17,384 nucleotides of DNA from an uncultured Myxococcales bacterium (GTDB lineage Bacteria; Myxococcota_A; Polyangia; Polyangiales; Polyangiaceae). Both the position numbers and the translations under genes were made by a program. Positions within the stretch are counted from its first letter, which is position 1. Each line of letters starts with the position of its first letter. The notes under the pieces are model-generated. The model was not told the DNA's origin. It made no database searches and saw only the letters and a list, made by a program, of their open reading frames with translations. This document shows, piece after piece, positions 7,421-13,312 of this stretch. The stretch is taken from positions 1 to 17,384 of the forward strand of contig CALKVG010000442.1 of NCBI GenBank assembly GCA_937998045.1, read 5' to 3'.

Positions 7421-7443
7421 GCCTCAGCCGCTGCCGTTGAGGC
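7421..7443. repeat. Small inverted repeat at the rimK-like stop; possible decayed copy of the 42-nt element
   Basis: GCCTCA (7421-7426) pairs with TGAGGC (7438-7443) across the TGA of the RimK-like gene. The 13 nt from 7413 (GACGGCGCGCCTC) are identical to the start of the repeat copy at 12109. The right half does not match the family, so this is either a decayed partial copy or coincidence. Confidence 0.25.
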
Positions 7444-8404
7444 CCGCGCCGCGCCGCGACGAAGCGAGCGCGCGCAGACGCGTGTGCCGGCGCTCGTCGT
7501 CGAGCGTCGTACGCCGGCGGTGCTTTCGCCGCGCGAAGTACCTCTCCGCGTGCGCCACGATCGCCGCTGCGACATCGACGCTGCTCGCTCGCTCGATGCC
7601 CTCCAGGCCGGGCGAGCTGTTGATCTCGAGGATCTTCGGCCCCTCGCGCGTTTCGAGCATGTCGACCCCGGCGACCTCGAGCCCCATCACGCGAGTGGCC
7701 GCGATCGCCGCGCGCCGGTACGCCGTATCGAGGACCACGCGCACCCCGAGGCCGCCGCGGTGCAGGTTCGACCGGAACTCGCCGGCCTTCGCCTGGCGAC
7801 GCATCGCGGCGACGACGCGCCCGCCGACGACGATGGCCCGCAGGTCGCGGCCGTTGGCCTCGGCGATGTATTGCTGCAGCACGATGTCCTGGCCCATGGC
7901 CCAGAGCGTCTCCAGCAGCGACGTCACCGCCTGCGGCGTCTCGGCGATCATCGTCCCGATCCCCTGAGCGCCCTGCTGCAGCTTCACGATGCACGGCGCC
8001 CCGCCCACGTGCGAGAGCGCCTGGTCGATCGAATCCGGCGTCCGCGCGCAGACCGTCACCGGGACGTCGATGTTCTTCTTCGTGAGGAGCTGCATCGCGC
8101 GCAGCTTGTCGCGCGACCGAGCGATCGCGAGCGCCGTGTTCAGGACGGGTACGCCCATCAGGTCGAATTGACGCACGACGGCAAGACCGTAGTTCGTGAT
8201 CGAGGCGCCGATGCGCGGCAAGACGAGGTCTGCGTGCGGGACGGCCAGGTCGCCGAGGAACAGGGAGGGGCGGCCCTGCGAGATGACGATCCGGAGATCC
8301 AGCGGGTCGGCCACCGAGACCTCGTGACCTCGCGAGCGGGCTGCCAGAACGAGGCGGCTCGTCGAATAGAGCGTCGCGTTGCGAGACAGGAGCAGCAGGC
8401 GCAT
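7424..8404 (-). CDS. RimK-like ATP-grasp ligase
   Basis: A 326-residue ATP-grasp enzyme of the RimK family, which ligates amino acids (in Escherichia coli, glutamates onto ribosomal protein S6) through an acyl-phosphate. The ATG at 8404 gives MRLLLLSRNATLYSTSRL, matching the family's N-terminus; an ATG 12 codons upstream adds non-family sequence. Landmarks are PRIGASITNYG (63-73), SRDK (97-100), the ATP-binding IVKLQQGAQGIGT (139-151), QQYI (177-180), and metal/ATP ligands D248 in AGVDML and E260 and N262 in KILEINSSPGLEGIE. A basic tail after about residue 291 (ARRKHRRRTT and onwards) extends past the usual end. The substrate may be a protein, a peptide or a small metabolite. It lies directly upstream of the crotonase gene. 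Confidence 0.9.
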   Translation of the reverse strand: MRLLLLSRNATLYSTSRLVLAARSRGHEVSVADPLDLRIVISQGRPSLFLGDLAVPHADLVLPRIGASITNYGLAVVRQFDLMGVPVLNTALAIARSRDKLRAMQLLTKKNIDVPVTVCARTPDSIDQALSHVGGAPCIVKLQQGAQGIGTMIAETPQAVTSLLETLWAMGQDIVLQQYIAEANGRDLRAIVVGGRVVAAMRRQAKAGEFRSNLHRGGLGVRVVLDTAYRRAAIAATRVMGLEVAGVDMLETREGPKILEINSSPGLEGIERASSVDVAAAIVAHAERYFARRKHRRRTTLDDERRHTRLRALASSRRGAGLNGSG

Positions 8405-8478
8405 CGACAGGTGCAGGAGGCTACGCGCCGGGCTGGCCAATGCAACCGTCGGCAGCCGCTGAGCTGCCCATGCCTCAC

Positions 8479-8500
8479 CCCCTGAGCCGAATGCCAGGGG
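8479..8500 (-). terminator. Short hairpin downstream of the small ORF
   Basis: CCCCTG (8479-8484) and CAGGGG (8495-8500) form a 6-bp stem with a 10-nt loop, 25 nt beyond the stop of the small minus-strand ORF and upstream of the RimK-like gene. There is no run of T. It is a weak terminator candidate. Confidence 0.25.
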
Positions 8501-8524
8501 CTTCCGTGGCGGATCTGCGAAGTC

Positions 8525-8662
8525 CTACCGCGCAACGCCTGCGGCAGCGACGGGCGTCAGCGCACTGCCTGCGGCGGCCGTCCACAGACGCGGGCCGAAT
8601 TCGGCTGCGAGGATGACGGTGAGGCCGACGATGCGAAGCCAGAAGTGGGCGCGTTGCGACAT
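8525..8662 (-). CDS. Possible 45-aa small membrane protein
   Basis: An ATG at 8662 opens a 45-codon frame beginning MSQRAHFWLR and then running through IVGLTVILAAEFGPRLWTAAAG to VAAAGVAR. It has a basic N-terminus followed by one hydrophobic segment (about residues 9-20) and an Ala-rich tail, the look of a single-pass membrane peptide. The upstream GAGCAG is at best a weak ribosome-binding site; an alternative ATG at 8686 adds 8 residues. It sits in the same direction between the permease and the RimK-like gene, and a hairpin follows it. No family is recognised, and chance cannot be excluded in DNA this GC-rich. Confidence 0.3.
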   Translation of the reverse strand: MSQRAHFWLRIVGLTVILAAEFGPRLWTAAAGSALTPVAAAGVAR

Positions 8663-8784
8663 GGAAGCTGCTCGACGCCGACACATGAAGCACGCTCCGT
8701 GCCGCACAAAATTCCAGGCCTCTCGCGAACGAAACGCGCCCCAGAGCCCTGACCTGTGCGTCGCACTTTCCACAGGAGTCGCAA

Positions 8785-8814
8785 CGACGACACAGGGGGA
8801 CACGCGTGTCGTCG
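8785..8814. terminator. Strong hairpin after the ABC permease
   Basis: CGACGACAC (8785-8793) is the exact reverse complement of GTGTCGTCG (8806-8814), with a 12-nt loop. It lies 25 nt past the permease stop (8839) in its direction of transcription. Inside it, GACACGCGTGTC (8799-8810) is a second perfect palindrome that competes with it. It probably serves as terminator or 3'-end stabiliser of the ABC transcript, although no T-tract follows. Confidence 0.45.
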
Positions 8815-8838
8815 CGCGCCGGCTGCCCTGCGCGGACT

Positions 8839-9609
8839 TCAGCCCGCCGCGCGCCGGAAGGCGCCGAGCGCCGCGAGACACATGGCCGTCGCGAAGACGG
8901 CCTGCACCCCGACATCGATGGTCGCCGCGAACGCGTGCGGTTGCCCGATCGACGCTCTCATGAGGTCGACCCCGTACGTTACCGGGTTCGCCAGCACCAG
9001 CGCGTGCATCCACGGCGGAAGGCCGCTCGTCGGGAAGACCCCGCCAGAGAGGAAGTACAGCGGCAACACGACGAAATTCGAGATGACGCCGAACCCCTCG
9101 AACGTCCGCATCCGGCTGCCGACGGTCACGCCCAGGGCCGTCACGGCGAGCGCCATCACCGCCATCGCGGCCAGGAGGCGCACCGCGTCGAACGCGCCGA
9201 AGTGGACCTCGACCAGCGGGGCGAACGCTGCGGCCGCGAACCCCTGGAGAAGCGTGACGCACGCCCCGGCGAGCGTTTTCCCGAGGACGATGGCCGTGCG
9301 CGAGACGGGCGCAACCAGAACGGCGCGCAGCATCCCGAACTCGCGGTCCCAGACAATCGTCACACCCTGGAACATCCCGCCGAACAGGATGGTCATCGCG
9401 ATCGCGCCGGCGTACGCGAACTGCTTATAGCCAATGCGCGAGTCCAGATCGCTCGAGAACGCGTGGTGCAGCCCGGTCGCGAAGAGCAGCATCCAGATCG
9501 CCGGCCGGCCGACGGCGCCAAGGATTTGACTCCGGTCACGGAAGAAGCGGATGAGGTCGCGGCGGCTGAGCGCCACCACGGCGGCGAGGTCGGTCGCGAG
9601 CGGGGACAC
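8839..9609 (-). CDS. ABC-2 type (DrrB/NodJ-like) transporter permease
   Basis: A 256-residue inner-membrane protein with about six hydrophobic segments. An amphipathic LSRRDLIRFFRDRSQ helix precedes the first membrane span (GRPAIWMLLFATGL). The ABC-2 core follows: ILFGGMFQGVTIVWDREFGMLRAVLVAPVSR, the classical E.G....L...P.SR coupling region. Further spans are the LLAAMAVMALAVTALGVTVGSRM segment and a NFVVLPLYFLSGGVFP hairpin with PPWMHALVLANPVTYGVD before the last helix. This is the DrrB/NodJ exporter layout, and the partner ATPase lies two genes upstream. The frame is open to a GTG at 9684, but the extra 25 residues (HVHGNVPGHGHAPRR) coincide with overlapping hairpins and look like leader. 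I therefore prefer the GTG at 9609, although no Shine-Dalgarno decides it. Confidence 0.88.
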   Translation of the reverse strand: MSPLATDLAAVVALSRRDLIRFFRDRSQILGAVGRPAIWMLLFATGLHHAFSSDLDSRIGYKQFAYAGAIAMTILFGGMFQGVTIVWDREFGMLRAVLVAPVSRTAIVLGKTLAGACVTLLQGFAAAAFAPLVEVHFGAFDAVRLLAAMAVMALAVTALGVTVGSRMRTFEGFGVISNFVVLPLYFLSGGVFPTSGLPPWMHALVLANPVTYGVDLMRASIGQPHAFAATIDVGVQAVFATAMCLAALGAFRRAAG

Positions 9610-9630
9610 GCAGCCGGACTGTACACGACG

Positions 9631-9670
9631 GGGAGCGTGCCCGTGTCCGGGCACGTTCCCGTGAACGTGC
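9631..9670 (-). promoter_or_regulatory. Two overlapping, mutually exclusive hairpins before the permease
   Basis: Stem A is GGGAGCGTGCCCG (9631-9643) with CGGGCACGTTCCC (9648-9660): 13 paired positions including one G-T, with a 4-nt loop. Stem B is GCACGTTC (9651-9658) with GAACGTGC (9663-9670): 8 bp with a 4-nt loop. They share 9651-9658, so only one can form. On the minus transcript B is made first, then A, just upstream of the preferred start at 9609. This resembles an attenuator/anti-attenuator pair, or a double operator for a repressor that recognises an ACGTGC-type half-site. The role is inferred. Confidence 0.5.
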
Positions 9671-9746
9671 TCCTTCACATTCACGATGAGACGTGTGCGT
9701 CCGCGTTCCCGGCCCCTGGGGGTCCGGCGCAGGCAGTCTCCCCGCG

Positions 9747-10511
9747 TCAGTTCTTCGGCTGGCTGGCGACCGCCTTGCGGATCGCGTCGTCGAGCGAGTC
9801 GTGCCCGGCCGCGGGCGCCGCCTGCGGGACCGCTGCCGGCTTCGCGACGGGCCTCGGGACCGGCGCTTTACGGACCGGCGCAGGCGCTGCCGCGTGCGCG
9901 CCGGCCGTCGCCGTCGACGTCGCCGCCGTCTCCGCGGCCGCCGCCGAAGAGGCACTCGCGGCCGGTGCACCTGGCGCGCCGCCCGAAGCCGCCCCGGTCG
10001 CCGCCGCGCCTGCCGCTGCGGGCTTCCCGTCCGACCCAGGCCCCGCCGCGCCCGCCGCACCCGGCACGAGCGGCGCCTCCGCCGGAGTCGCGATCGCCGC
10101 GGCGGTCGCCGCCCCCGAAGGCTCGCCGCCGCGATGAAGACCCCGCCCGACGACCACTCCTCCGGTCGCCGCGACCAGCAGACCCGCCGTCACGCCGAGT
10201 ACGAGCGCGACCTGCCGCAGGGTGCGCGGCGCCGCCGACGGCGCCGCCGAGGGGGACTCCGAGCCGCTCGGCGCGTCCGGTGCGACCACGGGCGGCACCG
10301 TGAGATGCGCCGCGCTCCGCGTATCGGCAGGCGGCGCGTCCGCCTGCGTCCCCGAATTTCGACCCCGCTCCGGCGAAGCCGCCGACGTGCCGTCGGAACG
10401 CCCCGGCGGCGGCGAAAGCGCGGGCGACGCGCTTGGCGGCTCCTTCGGCATGGTGGCCGCCAGCTTCGCCAGATCCTTCAGCTCGCGTCGCATGTTCTCG
10501 CGCTGACTCAT
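9747..10511 (-). CDS. Ala/Pro-rich single-TM protein between ABC ATPase and permease
   Basis: A 254-residue protein from the ATG at 10511, which has a good ribosome-binding site (GTGGAGG, 8 nt spacing); an in-frame start at 10583 is less likely. A short charged cytoplasmic helix (MSQRENMRRELKDLAKLAAT) leads into a Pro/Ser/Ala linker. A single transmembrane helix runs over about residues 101-122 (VALVLGVTAGLLVAATGGVV), then a long Ala/Gly/Pro low-complexity stretch, a basic PVRKAPVPRPVAKP patch and a terminal helix, DSLDDAIRKAVASQ. There is no enzymatic motif. The layout is that of a membrane-anchored envelope-spanning or DNA/peptidoglycan-proximal protein, with the C-terminus probably outside. 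Residues 40-53 are encoded by one copy of the 42-nt palindromic repeat. The location between ATPase and permease suggests an accessory part. Confidence 0.75.
   Translation of the reverse strand: MSQRENMRRELKDLAKLAATMPKEPPSASPALSPPPGRSDGTSAASPERGRNSGTQADAPPADTRSAAHLTVPPVVAPDAPSGSESPSAAPSAAPRTLRQVALVLGVTAGLLVAATGGVVVGRGLHRGGEPSGAATAAAIATPAEAPLVPGAAGAAGPGSDGKPAAAGAAATGAASGGAPGAPAASASSAAAAETAATSTATAGAHAAAPAPVRKAPVPRPVAKPAAVPQAAPAAGHDSLDDAIRKAVASQPKN
10353..10394 (-). repeat. 42-nt in-frame palindromic element, copy 5
   Basis: Read on the minus strand it starts GACGGCACG and contains GGCTTCGCCGGAGCGGGGTC, with the symmetric centre GGC-TTC-GCC. It supplies residues 40-53 (DGTSAASPERGRNS) of the Ala/Pro-rich TM protein, in the same reading phase as the copies in the propeller gene. 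By eye it agrees with the copy at 16801 at 33 of 42 positions. Confidence 0.8.
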
Positions 10512-10625
10512 CGCGATACCTCCACTTCTCGGCGCGCAACCTTTTGCCCCGATGTACCCGCGAAAGCCATGCGCCACCAGCACATCTGGCCAATTTCTGT
10601 CGTTCTTCTTCCTACGCTGTACGTT

Positions 10626-11609
10626 TCATCGTCGGCCGCGCGCACGCAGGTTCGTCGCCATCGCGGCGCGGTCGCCGCCCTCTTCTCGGACGTCGCGCAG
10701 CTCGCGGCCGGTCAGCGCGACGAACGCGTCCTCGAGCTTCGGTCGCACGATGGTTGCCTCGCGGATCCCGGCGGCGCGCTCCGCCAGGCGCGCGAGCATC
10801 GCCTCGGGTCGATCGCCCTCGATGACCAGGCGCCCCGCGTCGTTCCCCACGCGCCAGCCGAGGGCCTGGGCGTGAGCCGCGGCCTTCGCGTCGTCCTCGG
10901 TGCGCACGACCAGGCGCTCGCCGCCCGCGCGCGCGACGAGCGCCGCAGGCGAGCCGCGCGCGATGAGCCTGCCATGGTCGACGATGGCGACGTCGTCGCA
11001 GCGTTCGGCTTCGTCCATGTAGTGCGTCGTCACGAAGACGGTACGCTCGCGCGTCGCAGCGATTGCCGCAAGCTGCTCCCAGACCGTTCGCCGCGTCTGC
11101 GGGTCGAGCCCGACCGTCGGTTCGTCGAGGACGAGCACCGCCGGTTCGTGCAGCATCGCGCGCGCGATCTCGAGCCGCCGCTTCATCCCTCCCGAGAAGG
11201 CGCGCACGCGCTTGCCCGCCGCCGACGAGAGACCGACCGACGCCAGCGCCTCGGCAATCCGCGGCGATCGCCGCGACGCGTCGATCCCGTGCGTCATCGC
11301 GTGAAACTCGAGGTTTTCGCGCGCAGTCAGGCGATCATCCAGCGAGATTTCCTGGAAGACGACGCCGATCGACGCGCGCACCTGGCGCGGGCTCCGCACG
11401 ACGTCCCAGCCCGCAACCATCGCCTCACCCGACGTGGGCGCGAGGAGCGTCGTCAGGATCGCGATGGTCGTGCTCTTTCCCGCGCCGTTGGGTCCGAGGA
11501 GCGCGAAGAGTTGCCCGCGCGCAACCTCCAGGTCGAGCTCGTCGAGCGCCTTCAGCGAGCCATAACTCCGCGAGAGCGCGCGTGTGCAGACGGCCGGAGC
11601 GGCGGTCAT
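10626..11609 (-). CDS. ABC-2 type (DrrA-like) transporter ATP-binding protein
   Basis: A 327-residue ABC ATPase that powers the permease encoded two genes downstream. Motifs in order are Walker A GPNGAGKST (39-47), Q-loop Q86 in IGVVFQE, signature FSGGMKRRLEIARAM (138-152), Walker B VLVLDEPT (158-165), D-loop GLDP and H-loop H196 in TTHYMDEAE. The C-terminal extension after about residue 215, with RPKLEDAFVALTGRELRD near its end, is the DrrA/CcmA-type dimerisation region. Members export drugs, polysaccharides, lipids or peptides, and the cargo here is not evident. I start at the ATG at 11609 (MTAAPAVCTRALSRSYG); a GTG four codons upstream is possible. The 5' end lies 61 bp from the divergent propeller gene, so both promoters share a very short region. 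Confidence 0.93.
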   Translation of the reverse strand: MTAAPAVCTRALSRSYGSLKALDELDLEVARGQLFALLGPNGAGKSTTIAILTTLLAPTSGEAMVAGWDVVRSPRQVRASIGVVFQEISLDDRLTARENLEFHAMTHGIDASRRSPRIAEALASVGLSSAAGKRVRAFSGGMKRRLEIARAMLHEPAVLVLDEPTVGLDPQTRRTVWEQLAAIAATRERTVFVTTHYMDEAERCDDVAIVDHGRLIARGSPAALVARAGGERLVVRTEDDAKAAAHAQALGWRVGNDAGRLVIEGDRPEAMLARLAERAAGIREATIVRPKLEDAFVALTGRELRDVREEGGDRAAMATNLRARGRR

Positions 11610-11631
11610 CGAGAGCCCCACCGTACCCTAT

Positions 11632-11659
11632 TTGACAAAGGTCCCTGACCCGGTACTCA
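11632..11659 (+). promoter_or_regulatory. Candidate sigma70 promoter of the propeller gene
   Basis: TTGACA (11632-11637), a perfect -35 hexamer in an otherwise GC-rich area, is followed after 16 nt by TACTCA (11654-11659), a weak -10. It lies 11 nt upstream of the chosen ATG at 11671, which would give a nearly leaderless message. An imperfect dyad (CCCAGGGCA / TGCCTAGGG, 11662-11680) surrounds the start codon. Confidence 0.35.
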
Positions 11660-11670
11660 CTCCCAGGGCA

Positions 11671-13281
11671 ATGCCTAGGGCAGGTTTGTCGTTTGGGGGA
11701 CCGACCGGCGGCCCGGAAGACGGCACGCCTCTGGCTATGCCAGAGCGTAGTCCGCAGGTGGACGGCACGCCTCTGGCTCCGCCAGAGCGTGGTCCAAACC
11801 TGGACGGCACGCCTCTGGCTATGCCAGAGCGTGGTCCAAACCTGGACGAAGAGCTGGACCCGCTGCCGCCGCTCGATGGGGATGCGCAGGACAAGCCCGA
11901 ACCGGAGCCGACGTTCGAGGACCTGGTCGAGGACGCCGAGGGCGATCCTTCCCTCGACGACTCGACCGGCGAGGACGCCGAGGCGGACGCGAGCGAGCTC
12001 GATCTCGAGGAGGCCGAGTCCGGCTGGCTCGAGGAGCCCGCCGACGCGCCCGACCTAGACCTCGGCGACATCGCGCTGGTCGACTTCGGCAAACAGGGAG
12101 CCGCGCCGGACGGCGCGCCTCCGGCTTCGCCGGAGGTCGGTCGAGACCCGGACGACGAGGCGGACGATCCCTCACCCGGCGACCACGACTTCGGCTTCGG
12201 CGACGCTCCCGAACGCGGCGACCTCGACGGCGGCGACGAAGGCCCGCTCGACGCGGACGAAGAACTCCGCGAGTCCGACCTTCCCCAGCTCGACGCGGAC
12301 GAGGACGGCGACGTCGACGAAGCGTCCCTCGTCGACGCCGGCTTCGCGGCCGACGAGCCGCTCGGCTTGCCGTGGGCCGGCCAGCCCTGGGCACGCGTCG
12401 GAGCGCCCGTCGCGCTCGGCGGCGCGACCGCCGTCGACTGCGCGCCGCGCGGCGCCCTCGTCGCCGCCCGCAACGAGAGCGGCGCCCCCGAGCTCGCACG
12501 CGTCGACCTCGAAGGCACTTGCCAGGGCCTCCCCGCGCGCGGCCTCGATCCCGGCGCGGTGCGCGGCCTCTCGATCGAGCGCGACGTCGTGGCCGCGGGC
12601 CTCGAAGGCGGCGGCGTGCTCGTATCGCGCGACGGGGGAGCCTCCTTCGCCGCGGTGGCGGACGCCGTCTCCGCGGTCGAAGCGGTCGTCGCCTCCGGCA
12701 CGGTCTGGCTGCGGACCCGCACCGGCGGCCTCATGGTCCTCGACAGCGCCGCCGTCTCCCTCCAGCGGTGCGCCGTCCCGGGCGCGGTCGCCGCCCTCGC
12801 GCGCGCCGGGACGTTGCTCGCTGCCCTGGTCGTCGGCGAGGCAGAATGCCCCGAGTGCATCCTGCGCGGCGCCGCCGGCCCGACGCTCCGGCGCGAACCC
12901 GTGGCCGGCCCCGAGGCGGCGTCGCCGGCCCTCCTCGCCGTCCGCGGAGACCACCTCGCCTACGCCGCGCGTTTGGGCGGGGTGGCCGTCGGCCGCAGCG
13001 GAGATTCCGCGCGAGAGTTCGTGTGGGAAGGCCGTGTAACGGCTATCGTTTTCGTTGACGACGAGGGCACGCTCGTCGCGGCGACGTACTCCGCGGCCGA
13101 CGACACGACCGCCCTCGTCCGCGTGGACGGCGCGGCGCAGCCTTCGGTGGTCGCACGCATCGGTCCCGCCAGCGGCGACCCCGACGCCGACGGGCGCGTC
13201 CACGCCATGGCGTTCGACGAAGCCCGCGGCGTGGTGTGGGTGGCGGGCGGCTTTGGTGTGGCAGCCTTTTCGGTCCGGTGA
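11671..13281 (+). CDS. Acidic-linker protein with C-terminal BNR/Asp-box propeller
   Basis: A 536-residue protein starting at the ATG at 11671 (MPRAGLSFGG), with an AGGG upstream. Residues 17-58 are three tandem 14-residue repeats (DGTPLAMPERGPNL type). Residues 59 to about 260 are strongly acidic, Asp/Glu/Pro-rich and surely disordered, with a fourth repeat copy at 147-160. From about residue 262 (GLPWAGQPWARVGAPVALGG) a beta-rich domain of repeating strands begins. It includes a clear BNR/Asp-box, S319-R-D-G-G-A-S-F, and phrases such as VWLRTRTGGLMVLD and GVVWVAGGFGVAAF, consistent with a sialidase-like or Ycf48-like propeller used for binding. No signal peptide or membrane helix is seen, so it is presumably cytoplasmic. 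The LysR gene follows 31 bp later. The exact role is unknown. Confidence 0.8.
   Translation: MPRAGLSFGGPTGGPEDGTPLAMPERSPQVDGTPLAPPERGPNLDGTPLAMPERGPNLDEELDPLPPLDGDAQDKPEPEPTFEDLVEDAEGDPSLDDSTGEDAEADASELDLEEAESGWLEEPADAPDLDLGDIALVDFGKQGAAPDGAPPASPEVGRDPDDEADDPSPGDHDFGFGDAPERGDLDGGDEGPLDADEELRESDLPQLDADEDGDVDEASLVDAGFAADEPLGLPWAGQPWARVGAPVALGGATAVDCAPRGALVAARNESGAPELARVDLEGTCQGLPARGLDPGAVRGLSIERDVVAAGLEGGGVLVSRDGGASFAAVADAVSAVEAVVASGTVWLRTRTGGLMVLDSAAVSLQRCAVPGAVAALARAGTLLAALVVGEAECPECILRGAAGPTLRREPVAGPEAASPALLAVRGDHLAYAARLGGVAVGRSGDSAREFVWEGRVTAIVFVDDEGTLVAATYSAADDTTALVRVDGAAQPSVVARIGPASGDPDADGRVHAMAFDEARGVVWVAGGFGVAAFSVR
11719..11844 (+). repeat. 42-nt palindromic element, tandem copies 1-3
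   Basis: Three head-to-tail 42-nt units start at 11719, 11761 and 11803, each opening with GACGGCACGCCTCTGGCT and centred on CTCTGGC-NNN-GCCAGAG, a perfect 7-bp inverted repeat with a 3-nt loop. Units 2 and 3 differ at only two positions; unit 1 diverges in its last third. The unit length is 14 codons, so the array is in frame and encodes residues 17-58 of the propeller protein. Confidence 0.95.
12109..12150 (+). repeat. 42-nt in-frame palindromic element, copy 4
   Basis: It starts GACGGCGCG, has the centre CCTCCGGC-TTC-GCCGGAGG (8-bp arms), and ends with GGTCGAGACCCG before another GAC. It encodes DGAPPASPEVGRDP (residues 147-160) within the acidic linker, in the same phase as copies 1-3. 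By eye it matches copy 5 at about 32 of 42 positions. Confidence 0.75.
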
Positions 13282-13312
13282 AACTTTGGGCCGGCGCCGG
13301 CGTATCGCCCCT

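Larger units (their letters stand above)
8405..8838. other. Non-coding or weakly coding gap between rimK-like and permease genes
   Basis: A 434-bp stretch without a well-supported large gene, less GC-biased than its flanks around 8690-8790. It holds a possible 45-codon membrane peptide, a CCCCTG/CAGGGG hairpin (8479-8500) and a strong 9-bp inverted repeat (8785-8814). Promoters for the rimK-like gene could lie here, but I cannot assign boxes with confidence. Confidence 0.5.

Noticed and set aside
8475..8915. Minus-strand frame with a CRRCDSCGKC cysteine cluster, suggestive of an iron-sulfur protein
   Set aside because: It overlaps the permease 3' end, has Arg/Ser-rich composition typical of shadow frames in GC-rich DNA, and has no ribosome-binding site or supporting family pattern beyond the chance CxxC spacing.
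10512..10625. Sigma54-type promoter (TTGGCC...TGC) upstream of the Ala/Pro-rich TM gene
   Set aside because: The GG to GC spacing is wrong for a -24/-12 element.
9693..11648. Long plus-strand open frame (651 codons) opposite the ABC genes
   Set aside because: Its Arg-rich translation is the antisense shadow of the ABC ATPase and Ala/Pro-rich TM genes, both of which have clear coding features on the minus strand.
11719..11844. CRISPR-like array (three regular repeats)
   Set aside because: The units are directly adjacent with no spacers, are in frame in a coding gene, and dispersed single copies exist elsewhere; there are no cas genes.
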